A stretch of 64,000 nt of DNA, taken from NCBI GenBank assembly GCA_963820965.1, contig CAWGCC010000032.1, forward strand, positions 1 through 64,000, given 5' to 3'. Made by a program: the position numbers and the translations under genes. The notes under the pieces are model-generated. The model was not told the DNA's origin. It saw nothing but the letters and a program-made list of their open reading frames with translations, and made no database searches. This document shows positions 1 through 10,175 of this stretch, piece by piece. The stretch's first letter is position 1. Each line of letters starts with the position of its first letter. The stretch comes from DATEDA01 sp963820965 (GTDB lineage: Bacteria > Pseudomonadota > Gammaproteobacteria > Burkholderiales > SG8-39).

Positions 1-2
1 TT

Positions 3-227
3 CTGTCGCGCGAGGGACAATTGACCCTTCAAAAGGGGCTCAGTGTCAATCAAGAAGAAGCCCCGGATTCACTGCGCATCGACATCCCCAAAGACGATAT
101 TCCACCTGACAACCGCAGACGGGACGGTATCGACTATATCGATCTCGATAGCCGCGAGGAATGGATGCAGCGCGACGGCTACGTGAATCTGGTCAAAGGC
201 ACGATGGCGAAAAATCCCAAAGAGTAG
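3..227 (+). CDS. C-terminal end of an extracellular solute-binding protein (5'-truncated by window edge)
   Basis: Only the last 74 codons lie in the window; the frame is open from the first bases. The tail (LSREGQLTLQ near the start, then SLRIDIPKDD) is nearly the same as the tail of the solute-binding protein ending near 3053 (LSRDGQLALQ, SLRIDIPKDD). It is therefore the end of a paralogous periplasmic binding protein of the PotD/AfuA-like type II fold that feeds an ABC importer. It ends 26 bp before the UbiD-like gene and probably shares its operon. The substrate cannot be inferred from this fragment. Base composition is less GC-rich than the rest of the window, as for everything up to 6.28 kb. 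Confidence 0.75.
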   Translation: MSREGQLTLQKGLSVNQEEAPDSLRIDIPKDDIPPDNRRRDGIDYIDLDSREEWMQRDGYVNLVKGTMAKNPKE

Positions 228-253
228 CGCAGAGAAATTTCGCGAGGAGTAGC

Positions 254-1876
254 ATGGGCAACTTTCGAGACCTAAGACAGCTCGTTCAGTATCTTGAGAC
301 ATGCGGCAAGCTTTACCGTTTCAAAGAACCGATCAACAAAGACACCGAAATCGGCGCGCTGTTTCGCGTGCAGATGCGCGGCCTGCCGGACGCCAAACGC
401 AGGGCGTTGTTGTTCGAAGACGTCGTGGGGAGCGCTCATGGCCGCTACGATATGTCGGTGCTATCGGGAATCTACGGCGCCTCGAACGATATTTTGCAGA
501 TCGCTCTCGGCTGCGAGGACCCCGTTCAAATGCTCGACAAATGGCATCACGGGCTTGCGAACCCGATCGCGCCGATCATCGTCGAGGACGGTCCGGTGCA
601 TGAGGAAGTGCACACCGGCAACGGTTGCCAAAAAGTCGGCTTGGACGCATTTCCAGTGCCGGTGGAAGAGCCCGGCTTCAGCGGCATCTTGCGCACTGGT
701 TTACCAATGATTACTCGCGATCCGTCCACCGGCATTCGCAATGTCGGTACGTACAACGCGTTCTTTCGCGCTAAAGATCGCATGGTGGCAGCCATTGGTT
801 CGGTGCACGACGCCATGCGCTACCACTGGCAAGCGGCGCGCCGGCGCAACGAAGGGATGCCGCTGGCGATCTTGATCGGTTGCACGCCCGAGGTGATGTT
901 GGTTGGCTCCGCCGACATTCCCTATGGGGTCGATGAGTTGAGCGTCGCTGGCGGCTTGGCGAGCGCGCCCCTCGAGTTGGTGCGCTGCAAAACCATTCCG
1001 CTCGAAGTTCCCGCACATTGCGAGGCAGTAATCGAAGGCGTCGTTTCGACCGACATCGCCGAACCGCGCCTGCCTTTCGGCGAGTATCCTGGTTATTTAA
1101 ACATCGATTACAATGTCCGGCCGGTTTTCAAAGTGACGGCGATTACTCATCGTCAAGGCGCCTGGTTTACGCCGGTCACCGTGGGCTTTCCGCCGAGCGA
1201 CACCAATCTTGTCTGGGGTTTCACGCACGCGGCGCAGCTGTACCATATTTTGAAATATGAAAAGGAATTGCCGGTGGCCGAAGTGCAATTCCCCCAGCTC
1301 GGCGGCGGCTAACGATTTTCTTGATCCGCATCGAGGACGGCGTTAGCCAAGAAACCGTGCAGAAAATCATCGCCGAGCTTGAACGGAGCGGACCGGCGAA
1401 ATATATGGTGATCGTTGATCATGATATTTCGTTGGACGATCCCGAGCTGATCATCTGGGCGATGAGTTTCCGTACCCGACCGAAAGAGGATTTGAAAATC
1501 GTCACCGGCGGGATCGGCGGCTTGGACCCTTCCGCTGCCTGACCGGCTCCGGCCAAGGGAAGATGGAATCAGCGGGCCACCGCGATCAATACAGCCGCGT
1601 GATTATCAACGCGACGAAGAAGTATCCCTATCCGCCACTCGCCCTCCCGCGCAAACAGTTCATGGACAAGGCGCTGGAAATCTGGGGCAAGCACAAAGAT
1701 CTGCCGGCGCGCCGGAGCTGCGCCCACCCTGGCATGGCTACGAAATGGGCTACTGGACCGAGGAGATGCAGCGTTTTGCCGACATGATCGTCAAAGGGCA
1801 GTATCTGGAAATCGGCGAAGAGATGGCGAAACGGCAGAAGCCGATCACCGAAGATATGGTCGGGCGGCGCGGATGA
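254..1876 (+). pseudogene. UbiD-family decarboxylase, broken by frameshifts
   Basis: UbiD-family enzymes carry out reversible decarboxylation of aromatic or unsaturated acids with prenylated FMN. The start at 254 gives MGNFRDLRQLVQYLE and follows a GAGGAG-like ribosome site. The intact-looking part runs to the stop at 1310-1312 (353 codons) and contains family segments such as GLPMITRDP and LPFGEYPGY. Homology continues in other frames: 1321-1542 (IRIEDGVSQETVQKII), 1563 to about 1705 (SRVIINATKKYPYPP) and then a third frame to TGA at 1874-1876 (GYEMGYWTEEMQRFADM). Rejoined, it is about 540 residues, near normal UbiD length (about 490). At least three indels are needed (about 1310-1320, 1535, 1705). 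Clean conservation either side of each indel suggests assembly error or very recent decay. Confidence 0.8.
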
Positions 1877-1977
1877 GGATAATTGAAGATGGAGAATTGA
1901 AAATTGATAATGATTCGGACCGCGAGTCGCTCTTTTCGTCGTGAGCTGGTGAATTTTCGCGAGGTAAGGACCGTAAG

Positions 1978-3118
1978 ATGAAACTTAATTTCTCATTGGC
2001 GGGTTTCATTGTAAACACTTTGGTTTTGGTTTCTTACAGGTGTGATCGCCCCTGGGAGCGTCCACGCGCAGAAAGAGTGGGAAAAAACTCTCGATGCGGC
2101 GAAAAAAGAGGGACAGGTATCCGTCTACATCGGCCAATGGGGGCCAGTGATCGAGTCGGGGATTTTTCAGAAAGCTTTTCCCGCTATCAAAGTTATTCGC
2201 ACCGGCGGCAGTCCGGGCGCCAGTCATGCAGCAGATTGCCGCCGAGCGGCGCGCCGAGAAATACATCGCCGACGTGATTGTCGAGGGGATCAATCCGAAT
2301 TTGACGGTGTTTCACGCCGGCAAGATGACTGGAGCCGATCAAGCCAGCGCTGCTGTTGCCTGAGGTGCTCGATGAATCGAAATGGTTTCAAGGCAAGCAT
2401 CACTACGCCGATCCCGAACGGCAGATGCGGTCTTCGCGCCGTCGGCGCGCCGCAGTATGGCTCGATCTATTACAATACCAGCATGGTCAAGGCGAGCGAT
2501 TTTAAATCGGTGTGGGATTTTCTCAACCCAAAATGGAAAGGGAAGATCGGCGTGCGCGATATTCGCACGCCGGGGCCAGGCAACGGCGCGGCGCGTTTCT
2601 TACAATATAGCCCGAAGATCGGTGCCGAATTTCTCAAAAGATTGGTCGGCGAGATGGACGTCACGATCTTCCGCGAGCCCCACCAGGGCGTCGATTGGCT
2701 GGCCAACGGCAAATTCCCCATCTGTTTTTTTTGCGGCAACGCAAGATGCGCAAGGCGAGAAAGCAGGGGCTGCCGGTGAACAGTTTGGTGCCATGAGCGA
2801 AGGCGCCGGCTTGGTCTCGCTCTACGGCACGGTGATATTGATGAATCAAGCGCCGCACCCCAATGCCGCCAAGGTATTTATTAACTGGTTTCTCTCGCGC
2901 GACGGGCAGCTGGCCCTGCAGCGCGAGTTGAACAGGGCCGGCCTCGGCGGCGTCGATTCCTTGCGCATCGATATTCCCAAGGACGATGTCTCGCCGGAAG
3001 AAATGCGCCAACCGAAGGTCGAATACCTCGACCTCGATGGACGCAAGGAGTAGCTGAGCCGGTTAGACCCATCATGGATGCATTCGAAGAAGGTTTGGAG
3101 CTGGCCAAGAAACGCTAA
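1978..3118 (+). pseudogene. Extracellular solute-binding protein (second paralogue), multiply frameshifted
   Basis: A type II periplasmic binding protein for an ABC importer. Visible blocks in successive frames are a hydrophobic leader from 1978, KEWEKTLDAAKKEGQVSVYI (from about 2078), QQIAAERRAEKYIADVIVEG (about 2226), a DESKWFQGKHHYADPERQ block (about 2370), YGSIYYNTSMVKASDF (about 2458), then AGLVSLYGTVILMNQAPHP (about 2808) and FLSRDGQLALQ to the stop at 3051-3053. A further short in-phase extension (MDAFEEGLELAKKR) could end at 3116-3118 if another small indel is corrected. At least five indels interrupt about 355-380 codons. It lies between the UbiD-like and Rieske genes. The three paralogous binding proteins in 6 kb suggest repeated receptor-enzyme units. 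Substrate unknown. Confidence 0.75.
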
Positions 3119-3130
3119 AGGTAAATTGCC

Positions 3131-4418
3131 ATGGACCAAGGCCAAACGATCTTCTAACTCGGACCAACCGCGGCACCCCTTGCGGCGAGCTGATGCGTCG
3201 CTATTGGCTGCCGGTGGCGCTGTCGGAAGAGCTGCCCGTGGGAAGCAATACGGCTTTGGCAGTGCGTTTGTTGGGTGAGGATCTGGTTTTGTTCCGCGAT
3301 TCAAGTGGGCGCCCCGGATTGCTCGAAATCCACTGTGCTCATCGCGGCGCCGATCTGAGCTACGGACGCGTCGAACAGGCGGGCTGCGCTGCATATACCA
3401 TGGGTGGCTCTACGATATTCGTGGCCGCTGTATCGACCAACCCGGCGAAGTGTCAGGCGGTGTACATCGTGATTCGATATGCCAAGCCGCTTATCCCTGT
3501 GAAGAGCACTCGGGCACTATCTTCGCTTACCTGGGACCGGATGAGCCGCCGCTCTTTCCCAAGTATGAATTCTTGAATGTGCCCGAGGAAAATGCCTTTT
3601 CGATAAAGCTCTTCAGCGACTGTAATTTCCTGCAGGGCAATGAGGGCAATCTTGATCTCGCTCATCTCTCTTTTCTGCATTACAACCCCCGCCATAGGCA
3701 GGTTGAAAGTGTGTCGGGTGAGGATTTGAATCACAGGGGAGTCGCGCCGGAGATGGAGAGCTACGAGGCTGAGTTGACCGGGCACGGTATCAGAAGCTAC
3801 AAGATCCGGCGGCTTGAGGATCCCGAGCATTACCGGCTCTATATGACCGAGTTTGTCCTGCCGAATCTTACCGCTTGCTTGGCGAGCAGTATGGGATTGA
3901 GGGCACCTACTCGGTCAACTGGCATGTTCCGATCGACGACGAACATCACTGGAAGTATACCTTCATTTTCAGCCGGAAGGGGCCCATTGATCGGGAAGCG
4001 ACACGACGGCGGCGCGCGGATATGACGGCAGATTACCGGCCGAATCGTCATAAAGGAAATCGTTATCAACAGGATCGAGTTTCGATGCAAAAAGACAGCT
4101 ATAGCGGCATCGGTACGAATTTCCAGGTGCAGGATTTGTGCGTCACAGAGGGAATGGGTCCGATCATGGATCGAAGTAAGGAGCATCTCACGTCCATGGA
4201 CGTGCCGGTGGTGTTGGCTGAAAATCCTCATTAAAGCGATCCGGGATCTGCAGGAGGGGAAAGAGCCGGCCAACGTCGCGCGTGATCCCGAGCGCAATCG
4301 TTTCCTGATTGACGCCAGCGATGATCTGGTTCCGACTGCGACACCGTGGAAAGACTACATGAAAGAAAAGACTGCCAAATTGGCGGCGTGGCTGGCTAAC
4401 GGAAGTTGTGGCCGCTAA
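3131..4418 (+). pseudogene. Rieske [2Fe-2S] aromatic-ring-hydroxylating oxygenase, large subunit, frameshifted
   Basis: Rieske non-heme iron oxygenases hydroxylate or demethylate aromatic acids using electrons from a partner reductase. Opening bases encode MDQGQTIF and then RRYWLPVALSEELP, as in phthalate 4,5-dioxygenase-like large subunits. The first Rieske pair (CAH, from about 3330) and, in another frame near 3390, the second pair (CIYHGW) are both present. The mononuclear iron triad is visible as NLDLAHLSFLHYN (DxxHxxxxH) near 3650-3690. The last frame runs to TAA at 4416-4418. Frame changes occur near 3157, 3385-3450, 3870 and 4215; rejoined length is about 428 residues. No reductase gene is visible beside it. 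It sits between a solute-binding protein and a Gfo/Idh oxidoreductase, which suggests catabolism of an imported acid. Confidence 0.8.
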
Positions 4419-4438
4419 CGCGGTGACGGGAGTAGTCA

Positions 4439-5648
4439 ATGGCTGAGGTTCTACGCTTAGGATTCGCCGGATTAGGTGAGGCTGCAACACGCGTGCTGCC
4501 CGAAATTGCTCGACTGCCCCAAATCAAAATTGCCGGTGCGGCAGATATGCGCCAGAGCGCGCTCGATGCCTTCGAAAATGAATTTCACGGTCGCGCGTTC
4601 AAAAGCGTCGAAGGCCTGTGCGAAAGCGCCGAGGTCGATGCTATCTGTGCGACTCCCCATGAGTTTCACGCGCCGCATACGATCCTCGCGGCTAAGAACA
4701 AAAAGCATGTGATCGTAGAAAAGCCGATGGCGTTGTCGATTGCCGATTGCGAGGAAATGAACAATACCGCTGAGAAGTACGGCGTGAAATTGCTCTGCGG
4801 TCACACCCACAGCTTCGATCCGGCGATCCGCAAGATGCGCGAGATCATCGTCAGCGGCCAGTTGGGCGAAGTGTGCATGATGAATTCATGGAACTACAAT
4901 GACTTCATGGTGCGGCCCTATACAAACCGCGATCTCGATTCCAGCCACGGTGTTGTCTTGAATCAAGGGCCCCATCAAGTTGATATCGTCCGGCTGCTCG
5001 CGGGTGGCAAGGTACGAAGCGTGCGCGCCCGCACTGGCAAGTGGGATAAATTGCGGGCGGAAGGCGCTTACGTCTGTTTTCTCGAATTCGAAAACGGCAC
5101 ACCGGCTACACTGGTCTACAATGGCTACGGCTTTTTCGATACCTCGGAGCTTTTTTGGTGGATCGGCGAGGGCGGCTATCAGCGCCATCCTAACACCAAC
5201 ACCCACGCGCGCCAGAACTACAAAGCAGTACAGGGCCCTGACTTTGAAAAAAACCTGGAAAAATTCAAAGAGACTCTGCGTTACGGCGCGCGAAACGAAG
5301 ACGGCTCTCCGCCGAGCCACGGCTGGCCGGGATTGGATGACGAGGCGCAGCCGCGCAATCATCAAAAGTTTTTCGGGTTGACCTTGGTTACCTGCGAGAA
5401 AGGCGATATACGCCAATCGCCTGATGGTATCTATATTCATGGCGATGAAAAGACCGAAATGCCCATTGGCAAGGCCGTCTTGGCAGAGCCGAAATGCTGG
5501 AACTATATGAAGCCGTCATCCACGGGCGGCCGTCTTCATGACGGACCGCTGGGGCGAAGCGACATTAGAAGTTTGTTTGGCGATATTGCAGTCAGCGTCG
5601 GAGCGGCGAGAAATTCAGATGTCGCATCAGGTGGCAGCGTGGGAGTAG
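4439..5648 (+). pseudogene. Gfo/Idh/MocA-family NAD(P)-dependent oxidoreductase, frameshifted near the 3' end
   Basis: The N-terminus has a Rossmann fold signature (LRLGFAGLGEAATRVLPEIA), followed by DAICATPHEFHAPHTI and the family hallmark EKPMALSIADCE (about residue 98 onward). The substrate domain is long and intact to about codon 355. Near 5505-5545 the frame changes twice; the true tail (WGEATLEVCLAILQSASERR) is read in another phase and ends at TAG 5646-5648. Without the correction the frame runs through into the next solute-binding protein and creates a false 495-residue fusion. Expected size is about 400 residues. Family members oxidise sugars, inositols or similar substrates; here the neighbours suggest a step in organic acid breakdown, which is inference. 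Confidence 0.75.
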
Positions 5649-5653
5649 CAAGT

Positions 5654-6283
5654 ATGTTTTGTCGGAAAGGCACAGATGTTCATTCTAGCGCGTTGGCCGT
5701 GATTCTAGTTCTTTTGGGCATGCTCGGGACAGCCTACTCTGCGCAGGTAAAACCGACCTGGCAGCAAGAATGGGAAAAGACACTAGAGGCTGCCAAAAAA
5801 GAAGGCCAAGTGGCGATCTATATCGGCGGCTATGAGTCCATCTTGCCGGACTTGAAAAAGAATATCCTGAAATCAAAGTCATTGCGGTGGTGGCGCGGGG
5901 CAGTGATTTGGCGCAGAGGGTGTTGAGCGAGCGACGCGCCGACAAGTTTATCGCCGACGTGGTGAGCTCGGGCGCCAACGCAACCACTCTACAGCTGCTA
6001 CCGGCCAAGGTTCTCGACCCGATGGCGCAGGCGCTGATCTTGCCTGAGGTGACCGATGAATCGAAGTGGTATCTGGGGAAGCATCAGTATTATGATCCCG
6101 AACGCCGCTACGTTTTTAACTATGTTGGCTCGGCAACGTATGGCGATATCAACTACAATACTAACCTGCTCGATCCGAAAGAGATCAAGTCCTATTGCAA
6201 TTCTCCAACCGAAATGGAAGGATAAAATCGTCGTGCGTGACGTGCGTGCGCCGGGTCCCGGCGGCGGCAATGCGCGCGCGTGA
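5654..6283 (+). pseudogene. Extracellular solute-binding protein (third paralogue), truncated at the composition junction
   Basis: The start at 5654 gives MFCRKGTDVHSSALAVILV, a plausible signal peptide ending near AYSAQ. The mature part repeats the family blocks WEKTLEAAKKEGQVAIYIGG, then (after a frame change near 5870) ADKFIADVVSSGAN, DESKWYLGKHQYYDPERRYV and, after another change near 6205, KWKDKIVVRDVRAPGPGGGN. The second paralogue continues from this point with ARFLQY and about 170 more residues, whereas here similarity stops at about 6,278. The next bases are the 3' end of an oppositely oriented flavin reductase. The loss of the last half is therefore due to the junction, not to a normal stop. 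Confidence 0.75.
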
Positions 6284-6285
6284 TA
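6276..6285. other. Junction between two unlike DNA segments (chimeric join or recombination point)
   Basis: To the left, a plus-strand solute-binding protein loses its C-terminal half in mid-domain. To the right, a minus-strand flavin reductase loses its last few residues. Both breaks coincide at a short GCGCGC run that fits either gene, so the join shows microhomology. Base composition changes visibly here, from moderate to very high GC. Indels that break nearly every gene on the left stop at this point. Confidence 0.75.
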
Positions 6286-6756
6286 ACGGCTGCCGTGGAA
6301 CAGGAGCGGCGATCGTTCGCCGCCGTGCTCGAACCTGAGCACGCGCCCGAGGACGATGACGTGGTCGCCGGCGTCGTAGCGCGCCTCGACCTCGCACTCG
6401 AACGCCGCGAGCGCGCCCTCCAGCACCGGCACGCCGCTCTCGCCGAGGCGGTGCCCCACCCCGTCCCACTTGTGCTCGCCGCTCACGCGTGCGAAGCGGT
6501 CCGAGATGGTGCGGTGCTCCTCGCCCAGCACGCTCACCGAGAAGTGCCGCATCGCCTCGTACACGGCGAACGCGAAGCTCGACCGCGCCGGGCAAAACGA
6601 CACGAGCGGCGGCGCGAGCGAGACCGAGCTGAACGAGTTGACGGTCATGCCGACCGGCTTGCCGTCGGCGCCGCGCGCGCCGATGACGACCACCCCGGTG
6701 GTGTAAGTGCCGAACGCCTTCCGCAACGCCCGGGGGTCGATCTCGGGTGCATCCAT
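6286..6756 (-). CDS. Flavin reductase-like FMN-binding protein (DIM6/NTAB family), 3' end lost at the junction
   Basis: The ATG at 6756 gives MDAPEIDPRALRKAFGTYTT, a typical N-terminus of short-chain flavin reductases that transfer electrons from NAD(P)H to free FMN or FAD for partner monooxygenases. Family blocks in order are TGVVVIGARGADGKPVGMTV (residues about 16-35), NSFSSVSLAPPLVSFCPARS (about 36-55), then FSVSVLGEEHRTISDRFA and the C-terminal DHVIVLGRVL and LLFHGSRYH. About 157 codons are present against a usual 160-170, so at most a few residues are missing. The frame then runs without a stop into foreign DNA to the left. No partner monooxygenase is next to it. Confidence 0.8.
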
Positions 6757-7106
6757 CGCCGCCTCGCTTCGCAGTGCTGGCACTCTACCGTGAACGCGGG
6801 CTCGGCGGCGCATGCAGCAGCCCGATCCGCGCCCACCAGCCCGAATCCTCCGACGCGCACACTGCGCCGCCGATGTCGCGCGCGGAGGCTGCGGACCGGG
6901 GCGCCCTGCCCCCTGGCGGCTGCACCCCCCTCCCCCGGTGCGGCGGGGCGCCTCCTCTTTGCCCCGCGGTTCTCCCCGCAAATTGGAGGGGCGCCTCCAG
7001 CAGCCGCGGAACCGGGAACCTTTCCTCGCCTCGGCGCTCAGAAACCCCTTATACAATAGCGTCTCACGGCCGGCCTTCCCGGCCGCAGCCCCGAGGGTAG
7101 GAGCCG
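6757..7106. promoter_or_regulatory. Divergent intergenic region before the M16 peptidase gene
   Basis: 350 bp between two divergently oriented genes, with no supportable coding frame. A possible -10 element (TATACAAT) lies at 7050-7057, followed by a GC-rich hairpin (GGCCGG/CCGGCC, about 7069-7085). A good ribosome site (GGTAGGAG) precedes the ATG at 7107. I do not see a convincing -35 box. The rest is very GC-rich with no recognisable motif. Confidence 0.4.
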
Positions 7107-9851
7107 ATGCCAGCTGTCCGTGCCGCGTTCGTCGCGGCGTTCGCCCTGATGCTGTTCGTCCCGTTCGCCCCGGGAGCGCAAACGCTTCCGGAGGGCGTCA
7201 GCGGCGGCCCGGCAATGGGCGGCATCAGCGAGTACAACCTCGCGAACGGCATGAAGGTCCTGCTGCTCCCCGACACCTCGCAGGACACGGTCACCGTCAA
7301 CGTCACCTATCTCGTCGGCTCGCGGCACGAGAGCTACGGCGAGCGCGGCATGGCGCACCTCCTCGAGCACCTGCTGTTCAAGGGCACCCCGAAGCATCCC
7401 AACCCGAAGAACGAGCTGCTGAAGCGCGGCGCACGCTACAACGGCACCACCTCGTTCGACCGCACCAACTACTTCGAAACCTTCCCGGCGAGCGACGAAA
7501 CGCTCGCATTCGTGCTCGAGCTCGAGGCCGACCGCATGGTCAACGCCCGCGTCTCGAAGCAGGACCTCGACAGCGAGATGACGGTGGTCCGGAACGAGTT
7601 CGAGGCCGGCCAGAACAGCCCCTTCGGGCTGCTGCGCGAGCGCACGAACGCCGCGGCCTATCTCTGGCACAACTACGGTCGTTCGGTGATCGGCACGCTG
7701 TCGGACATCGAGAACGTGCCGATCGAGCGCCTCCAGGCGTTCTATCGTCACTACTACCAGCCGGACAACGCCGCGCTGATCATCGCCGGCAAGTTCGATC
7801 CCGCGCGGGCGCTCGCCGCGGTCGCGCAGACCTTCGGCCGCATCCCGAAGCCGGAGCGCACGCTCCGCGCCACCTACACCGTCGAGCCGCCGCAGGACGG
7901 CGAGCGGAGCGTCATCCTGCGCCGGGTCGGCGACGTGCAGCTCGCGCACGCGATGTACCACATTCCCCCCGGCTCGCACCCCGATTTCGTCGCGGTGGAC
8001 GTCCTCGCGCAGATCCTGACGGCGCAGCCCAGCGGGCGTTTGCACAAGGCGCTGGTCGAGACCGGCAAGGCGGCGTCGATCTTCGGCGCCGAGCGCCAGA
8101 CGCGCGAGCCGGGGTCGGCGTACTTCGGCGCGGCGGTGCGCAAGGATGCGCCGATGGAGCCGGCGCGCGACGCGCTGCTCGGGGTGATCGAGGGCTTCGC
8201 CGCGAACCCGGTCACCGACGACGAGGTCGAGCGCGCCCGGACGAAGCTCAAGGGCGACGTCGAACAGCTGCTCACCAACTCGCGCTCGGTCGCGCTCACG
8301 CTCTCCGAGTTCGTCGCGATCGGCGATTGGCGGCTGCTGTATCTCTACCGCGAGCAGCTCGGCAAGGTGACGCGCGCGGACGTGCAGCGCGTCGCGACCG
8401 CCTATCTGCGGCCGGCGAACCGGACGCTCGGGCTCTTCTATCCCGCCGACAAGCCCGACCGGGTCCAGGTGCCGCCCGCGCCCGACATGGCGGCGCTCCT
8501 CAAGGATTTCGCCGGCGCGTCCGAGGTCGCGGCGGGCGAAGCGTTCGATCCCACCCCGGGGAACATCGAGGCACGCGTGATCCGCCGCGAGCTCGCCTCG
8601 GGCATGAAGCTCGCGCTGCTCCCGAAGAAGACCCGCGGCGGGACGGTCGTCGCGTCGCTCGGCCTGCGCTGGGGCGACGAGCCGGCGAAGACGAACCGCG
8701 GCAGCGCGTGCTCGATCGCGAGCGCGATGCTCTCGCGCGGCACGCAGAAGCGCACGCGCGCGGAGCTGAAGGACGCGCTCGATCGACTGCGCGCCACGAC
8801 AGCGGTCAGCACCGACGGGGCGTCGCTCGAGACGGTGCGCGCGAGCCTGCCGGAGGCGCTCGCGATCGTCGCCGAGATGCTGCGCGAGCCGGCGTTTCCC
8901 GACTCGGAGTTCGAGCAGGTGAAGCGGCAGGCGCTCACCAGCATCGACACGCAGCGCACCGATCCGCAGTCGCTCGCGAGCCTCACGATCACGCGCCAGC
9001 TGAATCCGTACCCGCCCGAGCACTGGCACTACACCCCCACGCTCGAGGAGCGCGCCGAGCGGCTGAAGTCGGTGACGATCGAGGACGCGCGGCGCTGCCA
9101 TCGCGAGCTCGTCGGCGCGTCGCACAGCGAGCTCGCCGTCGTCGGCGATTTCGACCCGGACGAGGTGACGAAGCTCGCCGAGCGGCTCTTCGGCGACTGG
9201 CAGAATCCGACTCCGTATCGGCGGATCCCCTGGCGGCACTTCGACGTCCAGGCCACCGACCGCACGATCGAGACACCCGACAAGGCGAATGCCGTGTTCC
9301 GCGGCGGACACAATCTCAAGCTCCGCGACGACCACCCGGACTACGCCGCGCTCGTGCTCGGCAACTATCTGCTCGGCGGATCCTCCGACGCGCGGCTCGC
9401 GCGCCGCATCCGCGAGAAGGAAGGCCTCTCGTACAGCGTCGGCTCGTGGCTCAACATCGGCGCGCAGGACGAGGCCGGCGATTTCGGCGTCTACGCGATC
9501 TACGCGCCGCAGAACCGCAGCCGGCTCGAGGCGGCGATCAGGGAGGAGATCGCGAGCGCGCTGAACGAGGGATTCCCGCCGCAGGAGTTCGAGGACGGCC
9601 GCCGCGCGCTGCTCCAGGCGCGCAAGGTGGCGCGGAACTCCGACACCGCGCTCGCCGCAAGGCTCAACGGCTACAGCGTGATCGGCCGCACCCTCGAGTG
9701 GGACGAAGCGTTCGAGAAGAAGCTCGCCGGGCTGACGCCCGCCCAGGTGCGCGATGCGCTGCGGCGGCATCTCGATCCGGCGCGGCTCTCGCTGGTGAAG
9801 GCGGGCGATTTCACCCGCGTGGCGAGCGGCGCCGAGCCCAAGCTCGACTGA
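7107..9851 (+). CDS. Secreted M16-family zinc metallopeptidase (pitrilysin/insulinase type)
   Basis: 914 residues beginning with a signal peptide (residues 1-24, cleavage near PGAQT). The inverted zinc motif HxxEH is at H84-E87-H88 (GMAHLLEHLLFKGT) and the distal glutamate ligand is E164 (VRNEFE). The first M16 core and C-lobe are followed by a second, catalytically silent pair (about residues 490-910) containing the usual region around YSVGSWLNIG. This two-repeat single-chain architecture matches secreted bacterial M16B proteases that degrade peptides in the envelope. It is preceded by a GGTAGGAG ribosome site and stands alone. A 1,031-residue frame on the same strand over the same bases is a high-GC shadow. 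Confidence 0.9.
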   Translation: MPAVRAAFVAAFALMLFVPFAPGAQTLPEGVSGGPAMGGISEYNLANGMKVLLLPDTSQDTVTVNVTYLVGSRHESYGERGMAHLLEHLLFKGTPKHPNPKNELLKRGARYNGTTSFDRTNYFETFPASDETLAFVLELEADRMVNARVSKQDLDSEMTVVRNEFEAGQNSPFGLLRERTNAAAYLWHNYGRSVIGTLSDIENVPIERLQAFYRHYYQPDNAALIIAGKFDPARALAAVAQTFGRIPKPERTLRATYTVEPPQDGERSVILRRVGDVQLAHAMYHIPPGSHPDFVAVDVLAQILTAQPSGRLHKALVETGKAASIFGAERQTREPGSAYFGAAVRKDAPMEPARDALLGVIEGFAANPVTDDEVERARTKLKGDVEQLLTNSRSVALTLSEFVAIGDWRLLYLYREQLGKVTRADVQRVATAYLRPANRTLGLFYPADKPDRVQVPPAPDMAALLKDFAGASEVAAGEAFDPTPGNIEARVIRRELASGMKLALLPKKTRGGTVVASLGLRWGDEPAKTNRGSACSIASAMLSRGTQKRTRAELKDALDRLRATTAVSTDGASLETVRASLPEALAIVAEMLREPAFPDSEFEQVKRQALTSIDTQRTDPQSLASLTITRQLNPYPPEHWHYTPTLEERAERLKSVTIEDARRCHRELVGASHSELAVVGDFDPDEVTKLAERLFGDWQNPTPYRRIPWRHFDVQATDRTIETPDKANAVFRGGHNLKLRDDHPDYAALVLGNYLLGGSSDARLARRIREKEGLSYSVGSWLNIGAQDEAGDFGVYAIYAPQNRSRLEAAIREEIASALNEGFPPQEFEDGRRALLQARKVARNSDTALAARLNGYSVIGRTLEWDEAFEKKLAGLTPAQVRDALRRHLDPARLSLVKAGDFTRVASGAEPKLD

Positions 9852-9905
9852 CCGCCGGCGGCTCAGAGAAGCCTATCTATCGCCTGTATCTATCGCCTGG
9901 CTCGT

Positions 9906-10063
9906 GACTGAGCCGCGGCCGACGCGGGCTCCTGGTACCGCAGAGCGCATCGTCGAGCGGGTTCCCGGCTCGCGGCGCGCAGTCAACACACGACAGCGCG
10001 CACACGAGCCACCCGCTTACGACGACTGCGGCACAAGGAGCCCGAGTCGGCCGCGGCTCAGTC
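9906..10063. repeat. Large imperfect palindrome in the M16-greB gap
   Basis: The 324 bp between the M16 gene and greB hold no supportable gene. They contain two inverted 38-nt arms at 9906-9943 and 10026-10063 with only about 4 mismatches. Partial complementarity continues inward (for example TCGTCGAGCGGG against TCGTCGTAAGCGGG on the other strand), so most of the 158 bp could fold into one long hairpin. A short direct repeat TATCTATCGCCTG lies just before it (about 9871-9900). It may be a small mobile palindrome or a terminator-like structure between convergent genes. There is no T-tract and no evidence of function. Confidence 0.6.
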
Positions 10064-10175
10064 CGATCGGGCGCGGTGCGGTGCGAAGGCCGATCCCGGC
10101 CCGTGCACGGCACACGTCGTCACGGCGGCGTCGGTGCCGTACTCGAGTTCTCGAAGTCACTTTCGGAACACGACC

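Noticed and set aside
4439..5926. Apparent fusion of an oxidoreductase with a solute-binding protein
   Set aside because: Two frame changes near 5505-5545 hide the real stop of the oxidoreductase at 5646-5648; the receptor has its own start at 5654.
6812..9907. 1,031-residue open frame on the plus strand over the M16 peptidase gene
   Set aside because: It is a different phase of a high-GC gene with clear M16 motifs. The product is Arg/Ala-rich with no domain.
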